A stretch of 64,000 nt of DNA from Phaseolus vulgaris (GCF_000499845.2 NC_023749.2:25661321-25725320); one strand, 5' to 3'. Shown: positions 43,699 through 56,079, numbered from the stretch's first letter. The notes: a model not told the origin generated them from the letters alone. A program made the numbers and translations.

Positions 43699-46600
43699 AT
43701 GTTCAGCAGAATGTTCCTGTTTTTTCTTTACTTCCTCTTCCTTCTCTCTCCTCCGGGACTCTCTCTCTCTCTAACCCAAGACGGTCTTTTCCTCCTCCAG
43801 GCGCGCAGTTGCCTCTCCGACCCCAACAACTCACTCTCCTCCTGGAACGCCGCCGCCTCCACCCCGTGCCGCTGGAGGGGCGTCACCTGCGACCATCATT
43901 CAGCAGCAGTGACTGCCCTCGATCTCTCCTTCTCCTTCCTCTCCGGCCCCTTCCCCGCCGCCCTCTGCCGCCTCCCCTCCCTCTCCTCCCTCAACCTCTC
44001 CTACAACCTTATCAACTCCACCCTCTCCACGGTCTCCCTCTGCCGCTTCCTCCTCTATCTCGACCTCTCTCAAAACGCCCTCGTGGGCCCCATCGATTCC
44101 CTCGCCACACTCACCTCCCTCCGCTACCTCGACCTCTCAGGCAACAACCTCACCGGCGAAATTCCGGAGAGCCTCGCCGCCCTACCCCACCTCGAAACGC
44201 TCAACCTCGTTAGCAATCTTTTCACCGGCACCATCCCTGCTTCACTCGGTAACCTCACTTTGCTGAAACGCCTTCAACTCGCTTACAACCCCTTCAAGCC
44301 GGGTCCCATACCGAGAGAACTGGGTAACCTTGGAAACCTTGAAACGCTTTATCTCGCTCTGTGCAACCTGGAAGGTCCCATTCCTGACACCTTTAGCAAT
44401 CTCGTTAACTTGATAAGCCTCGACTTGTCTCAGAACAGCATCACCGGTCACATTCCGCAATGGTTCACGCGTTTCACGCGCGTCACCCAAATTGAGCTTT
44501 ACAATAATTCGCTCTCCGGGAAGCTACCCAGAGGAATGTCGAAGATGACGAGTTTGAAATTATTCGACGCGTCCAGGAACGAGTTGACTGGGACCATTCC
44601 GACCGAGTTGTGCGAGTTGCCACTCGAGTCTCTGAATTTAAATGAGAACAAACTCGAAGGGATTTTGCCGGGGGCCATTGCGCGTTCTCCGAACCTCAGT
44701 GAACTCAAACTTTTCAGTAACAGACTCATCGGAACGTTGCCGAGTGACTTGGGGAGTAACTCACCGTTGAACCAGATTGACGTTTCGTTTAACCGGTTTT
44801 CTGGCGAAATTCCCGCGAATATTTGCCGGCGGGGGCAGCTTGAGCAGCTAATCTTGATATACAATTCGTTTTCGGGTGAAATTCCCGAGAGTCTCGGGAA
44901 ATGCAAGAGTTTAACGAGGGTTCGGTTAAGGAACAATAATCTCTCGGGAAGTGTTCCTGAAGGGGTTTGGAGTTTGCCCCGTTTGCATTTGCTTGAGCTT
45001 TTGGAAAATTATTTTTCTGGGCACATTTCTAAGGGGATTTCTGGCTCTTCCAGCTTGTCAAATTTGTTGCTTTCTAATAACCGGTTTTCTGGGTCGATTC
45101 CTCAGGAAATTGGGTTATTGGACAGTCTTGTGGAGTTTGCTGCTAGTAATAATAATCTCTCGGGTCAGATTCCGGGGAGTATGGTAAAGATGAAGCAGTT
45201 GGTTAATCTCGATCTCAGTTGTAATCAACTTTCTAGTGATCTTAAATTTGGTGGAATTGGTTACTTGAATAAGGTCACTGACCTTAATTTGTCACATAAT
45301 AGGTTGGATGGAAATGTTCCAAGTGAATTAGGAAGATTCCTTGTGCTTAATTCTCTTGATCTTTCTTGGAACAATTTCTCTGGGGAGATTCCATTGCAGT
45401 TGCAAAATTTGAGGCTATCTGAGCTGAATTTGTCTTACAACAAGCTCTCAGGGGATATTCCTCCTCTTTATGCCAATGCCAAGTATAAGACGAGTTTTAT
45501 AGGGAATCCTGGCCTCTGTAGTCATCTCCCTGGGCTTAGTAATTGTTATGGTAGGAATAAGAACTGGAGGTATATGTGGATTTTGTGGTCCATTTTTGTG
45601 CTTGCTGGAGTTGTGTTCGTTATGGGGGTGGCATGGTTTTACTTTAGGTACAGGAAGGTGAAGAAATTGAAGAAAGGGTTTTACACTTCAAGTTGGAAAT
45701 CATTTCACAAGCTGCGGTTTAGTGGGTTTGAGGTTACTAAGTTGCTGAATGAGGCCAATGTGATAGGAAGGGGAGCATCTGGGAAGGTGTACAAGGTGGT
45801 GCTTAGCAATGGTGAGGTGGTGGCAGTGAAAAAATTGAGTGGAGTCCCAGCGAAAGTGGATGAAAATGTTGGTTCTAGAAAAGATGAATTTGATGCTGAA
45901 GTAGAAACACTAGGGAGGATTAGGCACAAGAATATTGTGAGATTGTGGTGTTGCTGCAACAGTGGGGACCATAAGCTATTGGTTTTCGAATACATGCCAA
46001 ATGGGAGCTTGGCTGATCTGTTACAGGGTAGCAAGAAGAGCTTATTGGATTGGCCTACTAGGTATAAAATTGTTGTTGATGCTGCTGAGGGGCTTTGTTA
46101 TTTGCATCATGATTGTGTCCCACCCATTGTCCACAGGGATGTGAAATCTAACAATATATTGGTTGATGATGAGTTTGTGGCAAAAGTTGCAGATTTTGGA
46201 GTTGCCAAAATGGTTGCAAGAGCCGGCCAAGGGACAGAATCAATGTCTATTATTGCAGGATCATATGGCTACATTGCACCAGGTTTGAGAAATTAATTTG
46301 AGAAACACATTTAAAAAATATCCACTTTCTCGTTGCATTCTACTTGAATTCTTAATCAACATGGCACTTGAATGTTAGATTTTATTTTTCTGTTTGGTTA
46401 CCTTTTATTGGATGCTACATGGATAATTTTAGTGATGAAAAAGGAATGCTTTGTATCCAACATATTTAGATTTGTTTTGCATCTGAATTTAACATCAACC
46501 ATTATCAATTAAGACCATTAAAGTTTCCTCCAAAGTGAGTTTACAAGGAGACAAATCTTAAACCTTAAAGCTGGCCCATAAATGTTAGAATCTGTCTTCT

Positions 46601-47224
46601 TTGTTTAAATAAGTAATCTCCTATTGATGAAAAACTAACTGTCTATATTCTAACATATTTATTATGATTTGTTATCCATCTGTAGTTAATTTTCCCATCA
46701 ATAATTGACATGACTGACTTTAAAGACATAAATCCTAAATGTCAGTTTAAACTCTGTAACACAACAATATACTAAGCTGACAAAGTTTTGCAAGATGCAT
46801 GAATTTACTTGGACATGTGGTACTTTATTGTTGTGCAGAATACGCATACACAATGAGGGTGAATGAGAAGAGTGACATATACAGCTTTGGAGTGGTGATT
46901 TTGGAGTTGGTAACTGGGAGACCCCCCATTGATCCAGAGTATAGTGAAAATGATTTGGTGAAATGGGTTTCCTCTGCATTGGAACATGAAGGACTGGATC
47001 ATGTAATTGATCCTACATTGGACTCCAAACACAGGGAAGAAATAAGCAAGGTATTGAGTGTGGGTCTGCATTGCACCAGCTCCATCTCAATAACTCGCCC
47101 TACAATGAGAAAAGTGGTTAAAATGCTTCGTGAGGTAACAACAGTGCCCAAATGCACAAGTGTAAACGATGGAAATGACCCTTCTTACCATGAAGACTCG
47201 TCTCATTGTATCACTGAAGACTAG
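43699..47224 (+). CDS. HSL1-like: HSL1/HAESA-like LRR receptor kinase, class XI
   Basis: A plasma-membrane receptor of the HAESA family; relatives bind small secreted peptides of the IDA or CLE type and act in organ shedding or stomatal development. Exons 43699-46282 and 46839-47224 give 989 residues, close to the family's usual ~1000. I chose the ATG at 43699 because the frame upstream opens only with GTG and this ATG starts a clean signal peptide (MFSRMFLFFLYFLFLL). Then come an LRR cap (CRWRGVTC), about 20 LRRs and one membrane span (626-649). The kinase has GRGASG (690-695), VAVKK (Lys711), HRD (812-814), DFG (832-834) and GSYGYIAPEY across the intron. The peptide-anchoring RVR motif is at 407-409, as in HAESA. 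No lesions are seen, so it is probably functional. Exact orthology is not proven. Confidence 0.94.
46283..46838 (+). other. Intron of the receptor kinase gene
   Basis: Donor CACCAG|GTTTGAG and acceptor TTGTTGTGCAG|AATACG, phase 1, 556 bp. It splits the Glu codon of the APE motif; joining restores [22 protein letters not shown]. A single intron at this place is typical of the family. Confidence 0.93.
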
Positions 47225-48548
47225 TTTGAGCAATGTGCTAAAATATAGACAGCTTAATTTTAATTTCTCTATTTGTGAAAAGGCTGAAATGTTGAAGACA
47301 TTAACGGCTCAGTTTCATCTTTTATATTACAGCGATGAAATATTGAAGCTCGTCTTATAGTGTAGGTTCCCTTTTGCTTTTGTTTTTGCTTATGGTTATA
47401 GTAGTTGTATCATTCAGCAATTCTAACAAATCCTTTACCAAATGCTACATAACTGTGTCTTATGTATGGAAAATGATAGTTTCAGAGCTAAAAAAACCCT
47501 CAATTATAATCCACTTTAATAATATTATTATAATAATTTGTATTAATATTTTAAGTTAAAAATAAAAAATATATAATTAAAATATTAATATTTTTATTAT
47601 CTAGATTTATTTTTTTCATAAATATCAAAATATCACATTTCTTTTATATATAAATATATAAAAGCTCTTTTTTACAAATTTTAAAGCAAACGAAGCGACA
47701 TTTGCTTATATAAAGCTAAGTTGTTCATAACCATTACTTAAAAAGAAAAATTATAAAAGAAAATATTTTAAATTACGTTATAAGCTCATAACATTAATTA
47801 CGTTAACCTTTCATTTTAGCCACCTTAACATTGAAGCAATTTTTTGTGTATAGGTATTTGATTTCAGTTTAGCTAAAACCTTTAATTAGTGATTGCATCG
47901 GGACTTTAACCACATATTCAATCTCCAAGACAAACCACCATCAATTCTGATACTATATTACTCTGTATGGGAATATAATGGAAATTTTTTTCAATATTAT
48001 CGAGTTACGAGCAAACAATATAAAATGTTGCAAGAAATTATAACATCATTTTCGATTTATAATCTTAAAACATTCAACGAGACTTTCAACTCATACTACT
48101 TTTACTTTAATTCTTGAGTGATGTTTCACCAAGATCATTATTTGAATAATTTTGATGTTTTATTCTTTTGAGTGTCTGCTAAGTGTTTTGAATTTTTAGA
48201 AGTAGATTCATTATCTAAATTGTCCAAGTTAACCTTGTTATTTCTATAGTTTGAAAGGTTAGTCCATTAAATAAGGGAAGTGATAATTAAATATTTGAAG
48301 ATGATAGGAGGTTCTATAATAGATCTTGGATTTTTGAAGTAATATATGGCGAATAATGATAAATGAAATTTACAATTGGTTATTTATATGGAATGTTTTG
48401 AGGATAGAACAAACATATGAATTTCAAATTTTTACTATATTTGATTTTGTTAAATTTGAAATAAATTTCTATTTATTTGCGTGATTTGAGTTATGATGAT
48501 GTTTTGTTATATTTGAGTCTGAAGTACTCATGTTGAACTAGGATACTG

Positions 48549-48580
<32 letters not shown>

Positions 48581-49821
48581 TCTAAATTTATTTTGTAGTG
48601 TTGAATGAAGGCTTTAAACTTATTAAGCATGTTTGAACCGATAAAATAAGTTTTGGTTGAGTTTTGGGATGATTTTAAGTTGAGATTTTTGTTAAGTAAT
48701 TAATTTTTCTAAGCAAGATGACACTAAGAGTATAAGTTAGGAAATATGAAACATACATTCAAGAAAAATATTAAATAAAAATTAATTATAAAGATAAAAA
48801 ATAATTAATTAATATATTAACTAAATTAGATACTAAAACAATTTAGTATATAAAATAATTTATATTTCTAAAATAGTATCTAATTTAATTAATATAATAA
48901 TTAATTATTATTTTATTTTTAAAATTAATTTTTATTTAATGAGTTTTTTTTAGTGATATTTATGTATTTTACATTTATCTTTCTCAATATTCCTTCTCTT
49001 AATACAGTGAATTAATACTTGATTGTATATTGTCATTATGGTTTCTTGTATGAAGAAAGATGAATTGAAAGCTTTATGACGTGAATAAATAATATTTACA
49101 TGATATTATTATTGTGATAAATGTAATAGGTTGTAATCTAAATACTACTACTATTGTGTTATTCGTGTGCTGCAAACTATTAGGGGTAGGAGATTTGATA
49201 AAATATTCAAATTTTAGGATAGAATAAATAAGACAAACAAATATATCATGCGTCAAAAAAGTTAATAAAAATTTCTCACATTAAATTGAAAATAAAGTTA
49301 AGTTAAAGGTGAAGTTAGTTTTACTCAACAAAAATGTATACATGTAGATTGGATATATATGAGAAAGATTTTGTATATTTAGTATAATTAAAATAGAAAA
49401 AATTATAAATATTTACTAAAATTAAAAAACTTATTAAATTTTATTAATTTTTTAAGAGAACCTTAAACGAATACTTAGAGAAATTATTGAAGTAATTAAC
49501 AATATAAAATAATAACATTAATTATTTTGACAAAATTACTTATACAATACTAGTCAAATTCATCGAGAATAGTTATTAATAAATGAACTCCCAATTTTGA
49601 CATACCAATAAATTTGTGAGTAGTGATTAATTGCTAAACATATCATAAATTATAAATGTAATATCGGTCTCTGTTTTTCTTTCTCACCATTAGGAGGGGC
49701 CTCACCTATTTCCTAGGACAAAAGCAAGTTCATTGGGAAATATAAATGTAGTCGTTGGATATTTTTTTGATGTAGAAATATTAACCTCCGTAATATTTGT
49801 AACACCCCTAGTTAAAGTTAC

Positions 49822-49869
<48 letters not shown>

Positions 49870-50139
49870 CATTTACATCATCATCAAATAGTATGGTAAA
49901 AAATATTTTTTTATAGGAATTTTCAAATATAGACATATATTAAAATAAAAAAAATAAAGAAATAGAAAAATCTATTCATTTACTCTAAAGTTTGATCACT
50001 TGTAACATTTTCTGATACCGTGTAACACACGATTATCACAGATTTTAAACAAACACACAAGAAATAGGATAAACTAGAGATTTTGAATATTTTCAATAAC
50101 TTTAGATTCAACTAATAAAATCATAAACATATAAGTACT
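47225..50139. other. AT-rich intergenic DNA downstream of the kinase
   Basis: The first 150 bases are probably the 3' untranslated region. After that there is no gene. It contains (TA)n runs at about 48549-48573 and 49826-49866, a reversed CACTA-like end near 48945 (TTTTTTTTAGTG), and TGTAACACCCC at 49798, an isolated chromovirus-like LTR start with no partner. Confidence 0.6.
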
Positions 50140-50611
50140 TGTTCCTGTTAGGGAGATGAGACCTAGAGAACTATTGAAGGCTTCGTCTTCTTTCTTCTTT
50201 CAGGCAGGTTGTTAATGCTTTACTGTGATCCTCCTGGTCTTCGTACTACTCCTTCGCCTCTCTATCTCGGGTGAATGCCAAATGGGGGAAGTACCTACAG
50301 AAGGCACTCCAACGCTCAAGTCAGTAAAGAGAGTACTTGGCACTCGGGTGTGTACAGTAATAATGACATGCCTTTCTTCTTGGAATGTGCGCTATTTATA
50401 TTATTTTAATGAGCTTACCTTATTAGGTCTGATTAGTGGAATGGATCACACTTATGGTTGTATTACCTAATTCTTAATGGTAGTTTAGCTTCACCGACCT
50501 TGGTTTGAGCGTTAATGGTGAAGTGTGTCGGTTGGCCTGGCCGTCCGTGGGGGTCTCGGTCAGCTCAGTTAGTCCAGACTGAGTAATGGTAGTGACCAGT
50601 CGGTCCATACC
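50140..50611 (-). mobile_element. 3' LTR of element M (another Tat subfamily)
   Basis: The plus-strand left end is TGTTCCTGTTAGG; the right end is about TCCATACCA, just before a polypurine tract. The reverse U5 motif (CACTCCAACGCTCAAGTCAG) is at about 50307-50326, and a minus-strand TATAAATAGC at about 50391-50400. About 472 bp, much shorter than the other families. The right border is uncertain by a few bases. Confidence 0.7.
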
Positions 50612-50613
50612 AG

Positions 50614-50634
50614 TAGACTTGCCCCCTAGGCTCG
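50614..50634 (-). promoter_or_regulatory. Polypurine tract of element M
   Basis: Minus-strand AGCCTAGGGGGCAAG lies next to the LTR. Confidence 0.6.
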
Positions 50635-50855
50635 AGGATAGATGTATCCGCTGAGTCTTTGATGATGGGTGTCAGTTGGTTCCCTTTAGGCATGCGACTG
50701 TTGGACTTCCCGAGGTATGACGTGACCTCAGGCGGCGTGACATGACCTGCATTAATGAGGGGTTTTTTGGGCGCGAAGCGTTGTGGACCGTGGGATCTGA
50801 GAGATCTAACGGTTGAGATCATTTCGACGTTTCATATTCCGAGGTCCTTGAGTCC

Positions 50856-50863
50856 TATAAATA
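50856..50863 (+). promoter_or_regulatory. TATA box for the antisense ORF of element M
   Basis: CCTATAAATAGGGG on the plus strand, 145 bp upstream of the aORF ATG and pointing at it. It lies inside the element, outside the LTR, so it is a candidate independent promoter. Confidence 0.55.
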
Positions 50864-51006
50864 GGGGTCAATAGTGTCGAGATACTGTGCTACTTCTTTG
50901 TTTGAGTGTTTTGATAGCCGAGTGATCTCTTGCCCTTGTTCTGATAACCGAGTGCTCTCTCGCCCTTCTACTTTGCCTCAGTCTTCGGCTTTGTTTAAGG
51001 TTAGTT

Positions 51007-52751
51007 ATGTCAACCTTGTCTCAACCCATATATTCTTCTGATCCCCTTTCTCCTTCTCTCACCCGTCCTTCCTCTTCTTACTCTTTCTTCTTCGTCTTCT
51101 TCTGGGTCCTCTACAACCGACTCGTTGTCGGTCGGGGTGGCCGATGTGCCACTCCAGGTAGAGGTTGTTAGGGGGGATGACTCGGCCAATGCTGTTGACC
51201 AGTCGGGCTCTCCCCTACAAGGTGTTCCCTTGGTGGATCTTACCTGGGTAGACCCTAAGGTGGTTAGGATCTCGTCTTTCTATAAGACCGAGGCTTTTGT
51301 ATCCAAGTTTTTGGATAAGTGCCCGGTTTTAAAGGCGAGCGGGCATTCTAGCTTCTTTAGTGTTGTGCCTTGCTCGTCCACCGAGAGCGTTTGTTTGGGG
51401 AGACCAGGCACCGATCCCCCTTCTTTTACATGTATACATGTCTTTTTTCAAACTTACATGTTTCTCTTCCTTTTGACGAGTTCACCATGGACGTCCTTCG
51501 CTGTCTCTTATAAAAGATTCAAAGAGAGGTTTGTTAAGGTTGTCATTCGGTAGGAGGCAACGACCTTTTACTTCGAGGATAACGGTCGGTCGAGGTTTCC
51601 TCTTTATTGGACTAGCAAATCTCGCGATTTTAAGGAGTTGTAGAGGCTGATGGGGAGTGCCAATGACATATCTTCAATGCACTCCCGAGGAAGCTTCCCA
51701 CCAGGAAGCTGATCGGTGCTTATACTGAGTCGACGCGATGGGTGGCCGTTAAGGGTATGAGTCTTTACTTCTGCTATTGGTCGGTCTTATGTTTCGCCTT
51801 CTAACACTTGTTCTTTTTTGTAGAAATCATGGCACAAGAATCGCCCGCTGGTGCTGACGTGTTGGACGCTTATAGAAAACGGGCGGCCGAGAGAAAGGGG
51901 CGTCACAACATTGACGCACTGGACACGACAAAGGGCTCGGGTGCCCGTGCTGACAAGGGCTTAACCGGCCCTTCCAGCAAGTCCAAGAAGAGGTCAAGGG
52001 AGGGTGGTAACATTGCTACCACCACCCGCTCCCCTGGCTCCCTGTTGACACCTCCTCCTCATCGGGACATGGTCGAGGTGGACTCGCTCTCACCCAAACG
52101 TGCGACGAAAGCGGTTGATCCTCCCGAGACTGAGGGTACAATGGAGGCCTCGATGTTGCCCTTGGCCCTTCTGGGGGTGACGTACAGTTCACTCGGGGGG
52201 GTGTGCCTGGCGCTTCCCGAAGCCACCCGGGAGGTCATCCGAGTCGTCCCCTCATCGAACTTGTTGAGGGGCGGCTTGGAAATGTTGTGCCGCTCGGTGG
52301 TCATGATCCAGCTGGGATCTCAAGAACGAGACCGCCATGTCGAGTAGATATCTCGGTTGGATCATGAGTTGATCGAGGCGTCCGGTCATCTGAAACGGTC
52401 TTTGCCTGCTAACTCCGACCTCTCGAAGAGGCTAGACTCGGAGGTGGTCGAGAAGGAGAAGGCTCAGCAAGAGGCTTCTAAGCGAGGGTGGTGGCTGAGA
52501 ACACCCAGCTGAAGAAGATGGTCGAGGAGAGAGACGAGAAGCTTTCATCCTCGGCGATCGAGCTGGCCACCCTACAAGCTGCTAGGGACGAGGTCTAGGC
52601 AGAGCTGGGTCGCAACTTCGACTAGACCGAGGAGTTGCTGAAGCAAAGTTTCCTCTGAGCTGTCCGCCAGGCCCATGTACTTTATGGGGGGTCGTCAGCC
52701 TCTGGTACCTTCGATCTTAACCACGAAGTTGATGAAGACAATGAAGATTAG
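51007..52751 (+). pseudogene. Antisense ORF (aORF) of element M
   Basis: Starts MSTLSQPIYSSDP, then a Ser-rich stretch with a one-base frameshift near 51085, then VGVADVPLQ and a domain similar in layout to plant 'gypsy type transposon' proteins (PLVDLTWVDPKVVRISSFY). Decay continues to an intron (51755-51823). Exon 2 has MAQESPAGADVLDAYRKRA, a basic SKSKKRSRE (possible NLS), a remnant coiled coil and an acidic end, VDEDNED. Several stops and frameshifts. Only distantly related to the aORFs at 19121 and 59840. Confidence 0.7.
51755..51823 (+). other. Probable intron of aORF, element M
   Basis: Donor G|GTATGAG and acceptor TTTTTTGTAG|AAATC, followed at once by the ATGGCACAAGAA that opens the second exon's conserved part. 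69 bp, near the lower size limit for plant introns. It sits in the same place in the protein plan as the introns of the other two aORFs. Confidence 0.5.
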
Positions 52752-52921
52752 TTTCGCCTTCGGCCGGGTTGTGGCCTTTTTGCTTTTTTAATCTCTCTCC
52801 TCTAAGGCCGTGGTGTGGTCTCCCCTTTTGCTATTAATATATGAACCTTTTCTTTTACATTGCACATTCGGTCTAAATGAATTTAAGCAAAATTTTCACA
52901 AGTTAAAATGTTGTTCTTTAT

Positions 52922-53105
52922 TTGAATGGGCGATCGACCTTGAATGTGAGTCTTTAATTGAACAGGTTGAATTGACGATCAACCTTTTAATGTGAATGTT
53001 TAATCGAACAAGTTAAATGGGCGATCGACCTTCCATGTGAATGTTTAATTGAACAAGTTGAATGGGCGATCAACCTCTTGTTAATCAATAATTTGATTTT
53101 AAGTT
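52922..53105 (-). repeat. 46-bp tandem repeat, 4 copies
   Basis: Units containing GAATGGGCGATCGACCTT and TGTGAATGTTTAAT start near 52922, 52968, 53014 and 53060. Confidence 0.85.
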
Positions 53106-53139
53106 TATTTGGGTCGAGTTGGGTGTGCTGATCAGTCTT

Positions 53140-53665
53140 GGCAGGGTATGCCGGTTAAGGCTACGTCCAGACCAAACCAAATTGAGTGGTTTCGGCAGGG
53201 TATGTCGGTTAAGGCTCCATCCAGACCGAACCGAGTGAGAGGTGTTGGCAGGGTATGCCGATTAGGCCTACGTCCAGCTAGTTGAGTGGTATCGGCAGGG
53301 TATGTCGGTTAAGGCTTCATCCAGACCGAACCAAGTGAGAGGTGTTGGCAGGGTATGCTGGTTAGGGCTACGTCCAAACCAAACCTAGTTGAGCGGTATC
53401 GACAGCGTATGCCAGTTAAGGCTTCATCCAGACCGAACTGAGTGAGAGATGTTGGCAGGGTATGCCGGTTGGGGCTACGTCCAGACCAAACCTAGTTGAG
53501 CAATATCAGTAAAGTATGCTAGTTAAGGCTTCATCCAGACCGAACAGAGTGAGAGGTGTTGGCAGGGTATGCCGGTTAGGGCTACATCCATACCAAACCT
53601 AGCTAAGCGGTGTCGGCAGGGTATGCCGGTTAAGGCTTCATCCAGACCGAACCGAGGCTTTGAAG
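53140..53665 (-). repeat. About 53-bp tandem repeat, 10 copies
   Basis: Each unit has GGCAGGGTATGCCGGTTAAG followed by a TCCAGACC-like stretch; starts are near 53140, 53194, 53247, 53294, 53347, 53400, 53454, 53509, 53561 and 53615. Two unit types alternate (GTGAGAGGTGTT and TTGAGTGGTATC), so the higher-order period is about 106 bp. Confidence 0.9.
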
Positions 53666-53746
53666 GAGACCATTGCTAGTACTTTAAGAAAAACGCCTCG
53701 TTAAAACTTCCCTGGTAAAGGGAAAAAGTGCATGATTTTATTTCTT

Positions 53747-55013
53747 TCAGCTGTAATAAAACTTAAGGTGCGTGGCATTCCACGTCCTTGGTACAATTTT
53801 TCCCGGAAGCCATTCTAAGTGATAAGCTCCCCCCTTTGCGACTTTTCGGACTCGGAATGGTCCTTCCCAGTTGGACGAGAACTTCCCTTCATTTCTTCTT
53901 GCATCGCTGCGCATCTTCCAGACGAGGTCTCCCTTCTGAAAAGTCCTCGGTCGGACTTTCATGTTGTAACGCCTTGATGCCCGAAGCTTGCATGCGGTCT
54001 CTCGGGTCTTGCTTTTGTCTCGAAGGTCACTTACCAAGTCGAGGTTAACCGCTAGGCTTTCTTCGTTTAGGGTGAGGTCGAACATTTGCCTTCGTTAGGT
54101 GGGCTCGCCCACCTCGACCGGGATCATCGCCTCGGTCCCGTATGTCAAGCTGTATGGTATTTTTTGTGTGGTTGTCTAGGGGGTGCATCAGTACGCCCAT
54201 AGTACCTCTATCAGCTCCTCTGTCCATCGGTCTTTTGCCTTGCCTAGTCGCTTCTAAAACTCGTTCAATATGACCTTGTTTGCGGCCTCGGCCTGCTCGT
54301 TGGTTTGTGGGTGCTCAACCGAGGTGGTGATTGACATGATGTCGAGGTTGGCGTAGAAGGTTTGCAGCCCTTGGTCAATAAATTATCAACCATTGTCAGT
54401 TATTATCGTGTTCGGAACGCCAAATAGACACACTCCGCTAGACAAAGTTTTGAATGTTTTTGGCCGAGATGGACGCGAGTGGCTCGACCTTGATCCATTT
54501 TGTAAAATAGTCGACTCCAACTAGGAGGAACTTGGTCTACCCTTTTCCTGGCGCGAAGGGGTCGATGATGTCCATCCCTCATATGGCGAACGACCATGGG
54601 GAGATGAGATTGTGCAACATTTATGGTCTAGTATGATGGAGGGGGTTGAACTCCTGTCATTTGGTACAATTTTTCATGTATTCAGCACAGTCTCCCTGGA
54701 CGGTCGACCAATAATAGTTTGCTCTCAGGACCTTAGAGGCCATTGTTTGTGCCCCCAAATGGTTTCCGCAGACTCCTTGGTGTATCTCGGTCAGAACATA
54801 CTCGACCTGCTCGATGGTGATGCACTTCAGCAGGGGGGTCGAGTAGCCTCTTCGGTATAAATCTTCGTTTATCATAGTGTACCGAGCACATTGTTGCTTT
54901 ATTTCTTTTTCTTCTTTTGGCTTACATGTGTCGTCCTCAATGTATTGGATTATAGGGGTCATCCAGTTGTCCGCTTTAGTCTCGGCAATTGCAAGACATT
55001 CGGTTTCTGGCAC
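53747..55013 (-). pseudogene. Integrase of element M
   Basis: HHCC module in 55013-54657 (HQGVCGNHLGAQTMASK, CAEYMKNCTKC). The catalytic core, between 54600 and 54100, is badly frameshifted (DYFTKWIKVEP-like and PTNQRAG-like scraps). The C-terminal domain is open in 54085-53747 (FQKGDLVWKM, GPFRVRKVAKG), ending NATHLKFYYS. Confidence 0.82.
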
Positions 55014-55049
55014 ACTAGGGTGTCTTAGCCATATCTGTATGACTGATCG

Positions 55050-55441
55050 TTAGTGCCTCCTCTTCTTTGTGACCGATAGCCTAGACAAGGCATCGACCCT
55101 TTTGTTCTCCTGCTTCGATATGTGCTCCATAGGTGCCTTGTGGAACCGGGTGATGCTGTTTCGGGCAGCATGGTAGTAGCGTTGTAGTAGGGGTTCCTTC
55201 ACTTCAAACTCTCCCTTGATTTGGCCGACCATAACCTGGGATTCGCTTTTTCACACGACCTCGCGTGCTCCCATGTCGTAGGCCAGGTTTAGCCCAACGA
55301 GCAAGACCTCATACTCGGCCTGGTTGTTGGTCGCCTTGAATCCAAACTGGAGTGCTTGATCCAGGAGGAGATCGCCCGGTCCTTCCAAGACGACTCCTGC
55401 TCCATAGGCTGTCTTGTTGGACGAGCCATCCACATAGAGTG
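55050..55441 (-). pseudogene. Archaeal-type RNase H of element M
   Basis: WTLYVDGSSNKTAYGAGV (Asp), NNQAEYEVLLVGLN (Glu), then a stop and KSESQVMVGQ, where the third acid reads Glu in place of Asp. It ends NKRVDALSRLSV. It is joined directly to the segment before RT, so the whole RT and first RNase H are gone. Confidence 0.82.
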
Positions 55442-55992
55442 TCCACCCAGCCGACAGGAGCTTCTAGGCTTTTGCTTTTGCTGTTAGGCGCTTCTCATCA
55501 CCGTAATCCCTCTTCTTCTAGGTAATCGACCATGCTTCCTTAAACACTGATAACTTTTGAGTGATGATGTCCAGGCTTATGTCCGGCATGTCGGATGGTG
55601 TCCACGCAAGGTGGGGTGTTGATACGATCGCCATCAGCTGGCTGGCATCAATAACCAGATACCAGATCCTTATCGTTTTGCAGTGTTTCTCTTGACCGAA
55701 GGTGGTGTAGAGCTCGATGTAACCCTTGGTTCCCACCCTCTCGCCCGAGAAATCGGCCACGTGGTTTTCGTAAGGCACCATCTCAGCCTCGGGTATTCTC
55801 ATGGCTTTGAATGTTTTCTAGTAGAGGATGTTTACTGAGCTTCCTTGATCCACAATAGTTTTTTCTGATGATAAATTGGTCTATATCGACTGATATCACC
55901 ATGAGATTGTCCTGTCGATAGTCCACGCCTTTAAAGTCGTCTTCTATGAAGGTGATGAGTGGCATCCTCGGTCGAAATGTCACTGCATTCAC
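55442..55992 (-). pseudogene. Protease and RT-entry remnant of element M
   Basis: Frameshifted protease with IVDQGSSVNILY near 55815-55850 and GYIELYTTFG. At YLVIDAS it jumps to IVSTPHLAWTPSDMPDISLD, the start of the RT region. It then continues through KKRDYGDEKRL to KLLSAG, where RT is cut out. Confidence 0.75.
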
Positions 55993-56079
55993 CTGGTGGA
56001 CTGCCCGAAGGTGCTTCTTTCGGGCGCTGTTTGTACTTCCTCCACCAGCAAAGCCACCGACTATGGTGTTGATAACCTC

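Noticed and set aside
43635..44213. 192-codon ORF overlapping the kinase gene start in another frame
   Set aside because: Pro/Leu/Arg-rich shadow of the C-rich LRR coding sequence; only its ATG matters, as a possible upstream start.
49798..49820. TGTAACACCCC as an LTR start
   Set aside because: No matching LTR end, primer site or internal sequence nearby; followed only by a (TA)n run.
53140..53665. Regular repeats resembling a CRISPR array
   Set aside because: Units are head-to-tail satellite-like repeats with no unique spacers, inside a plant retroelement.
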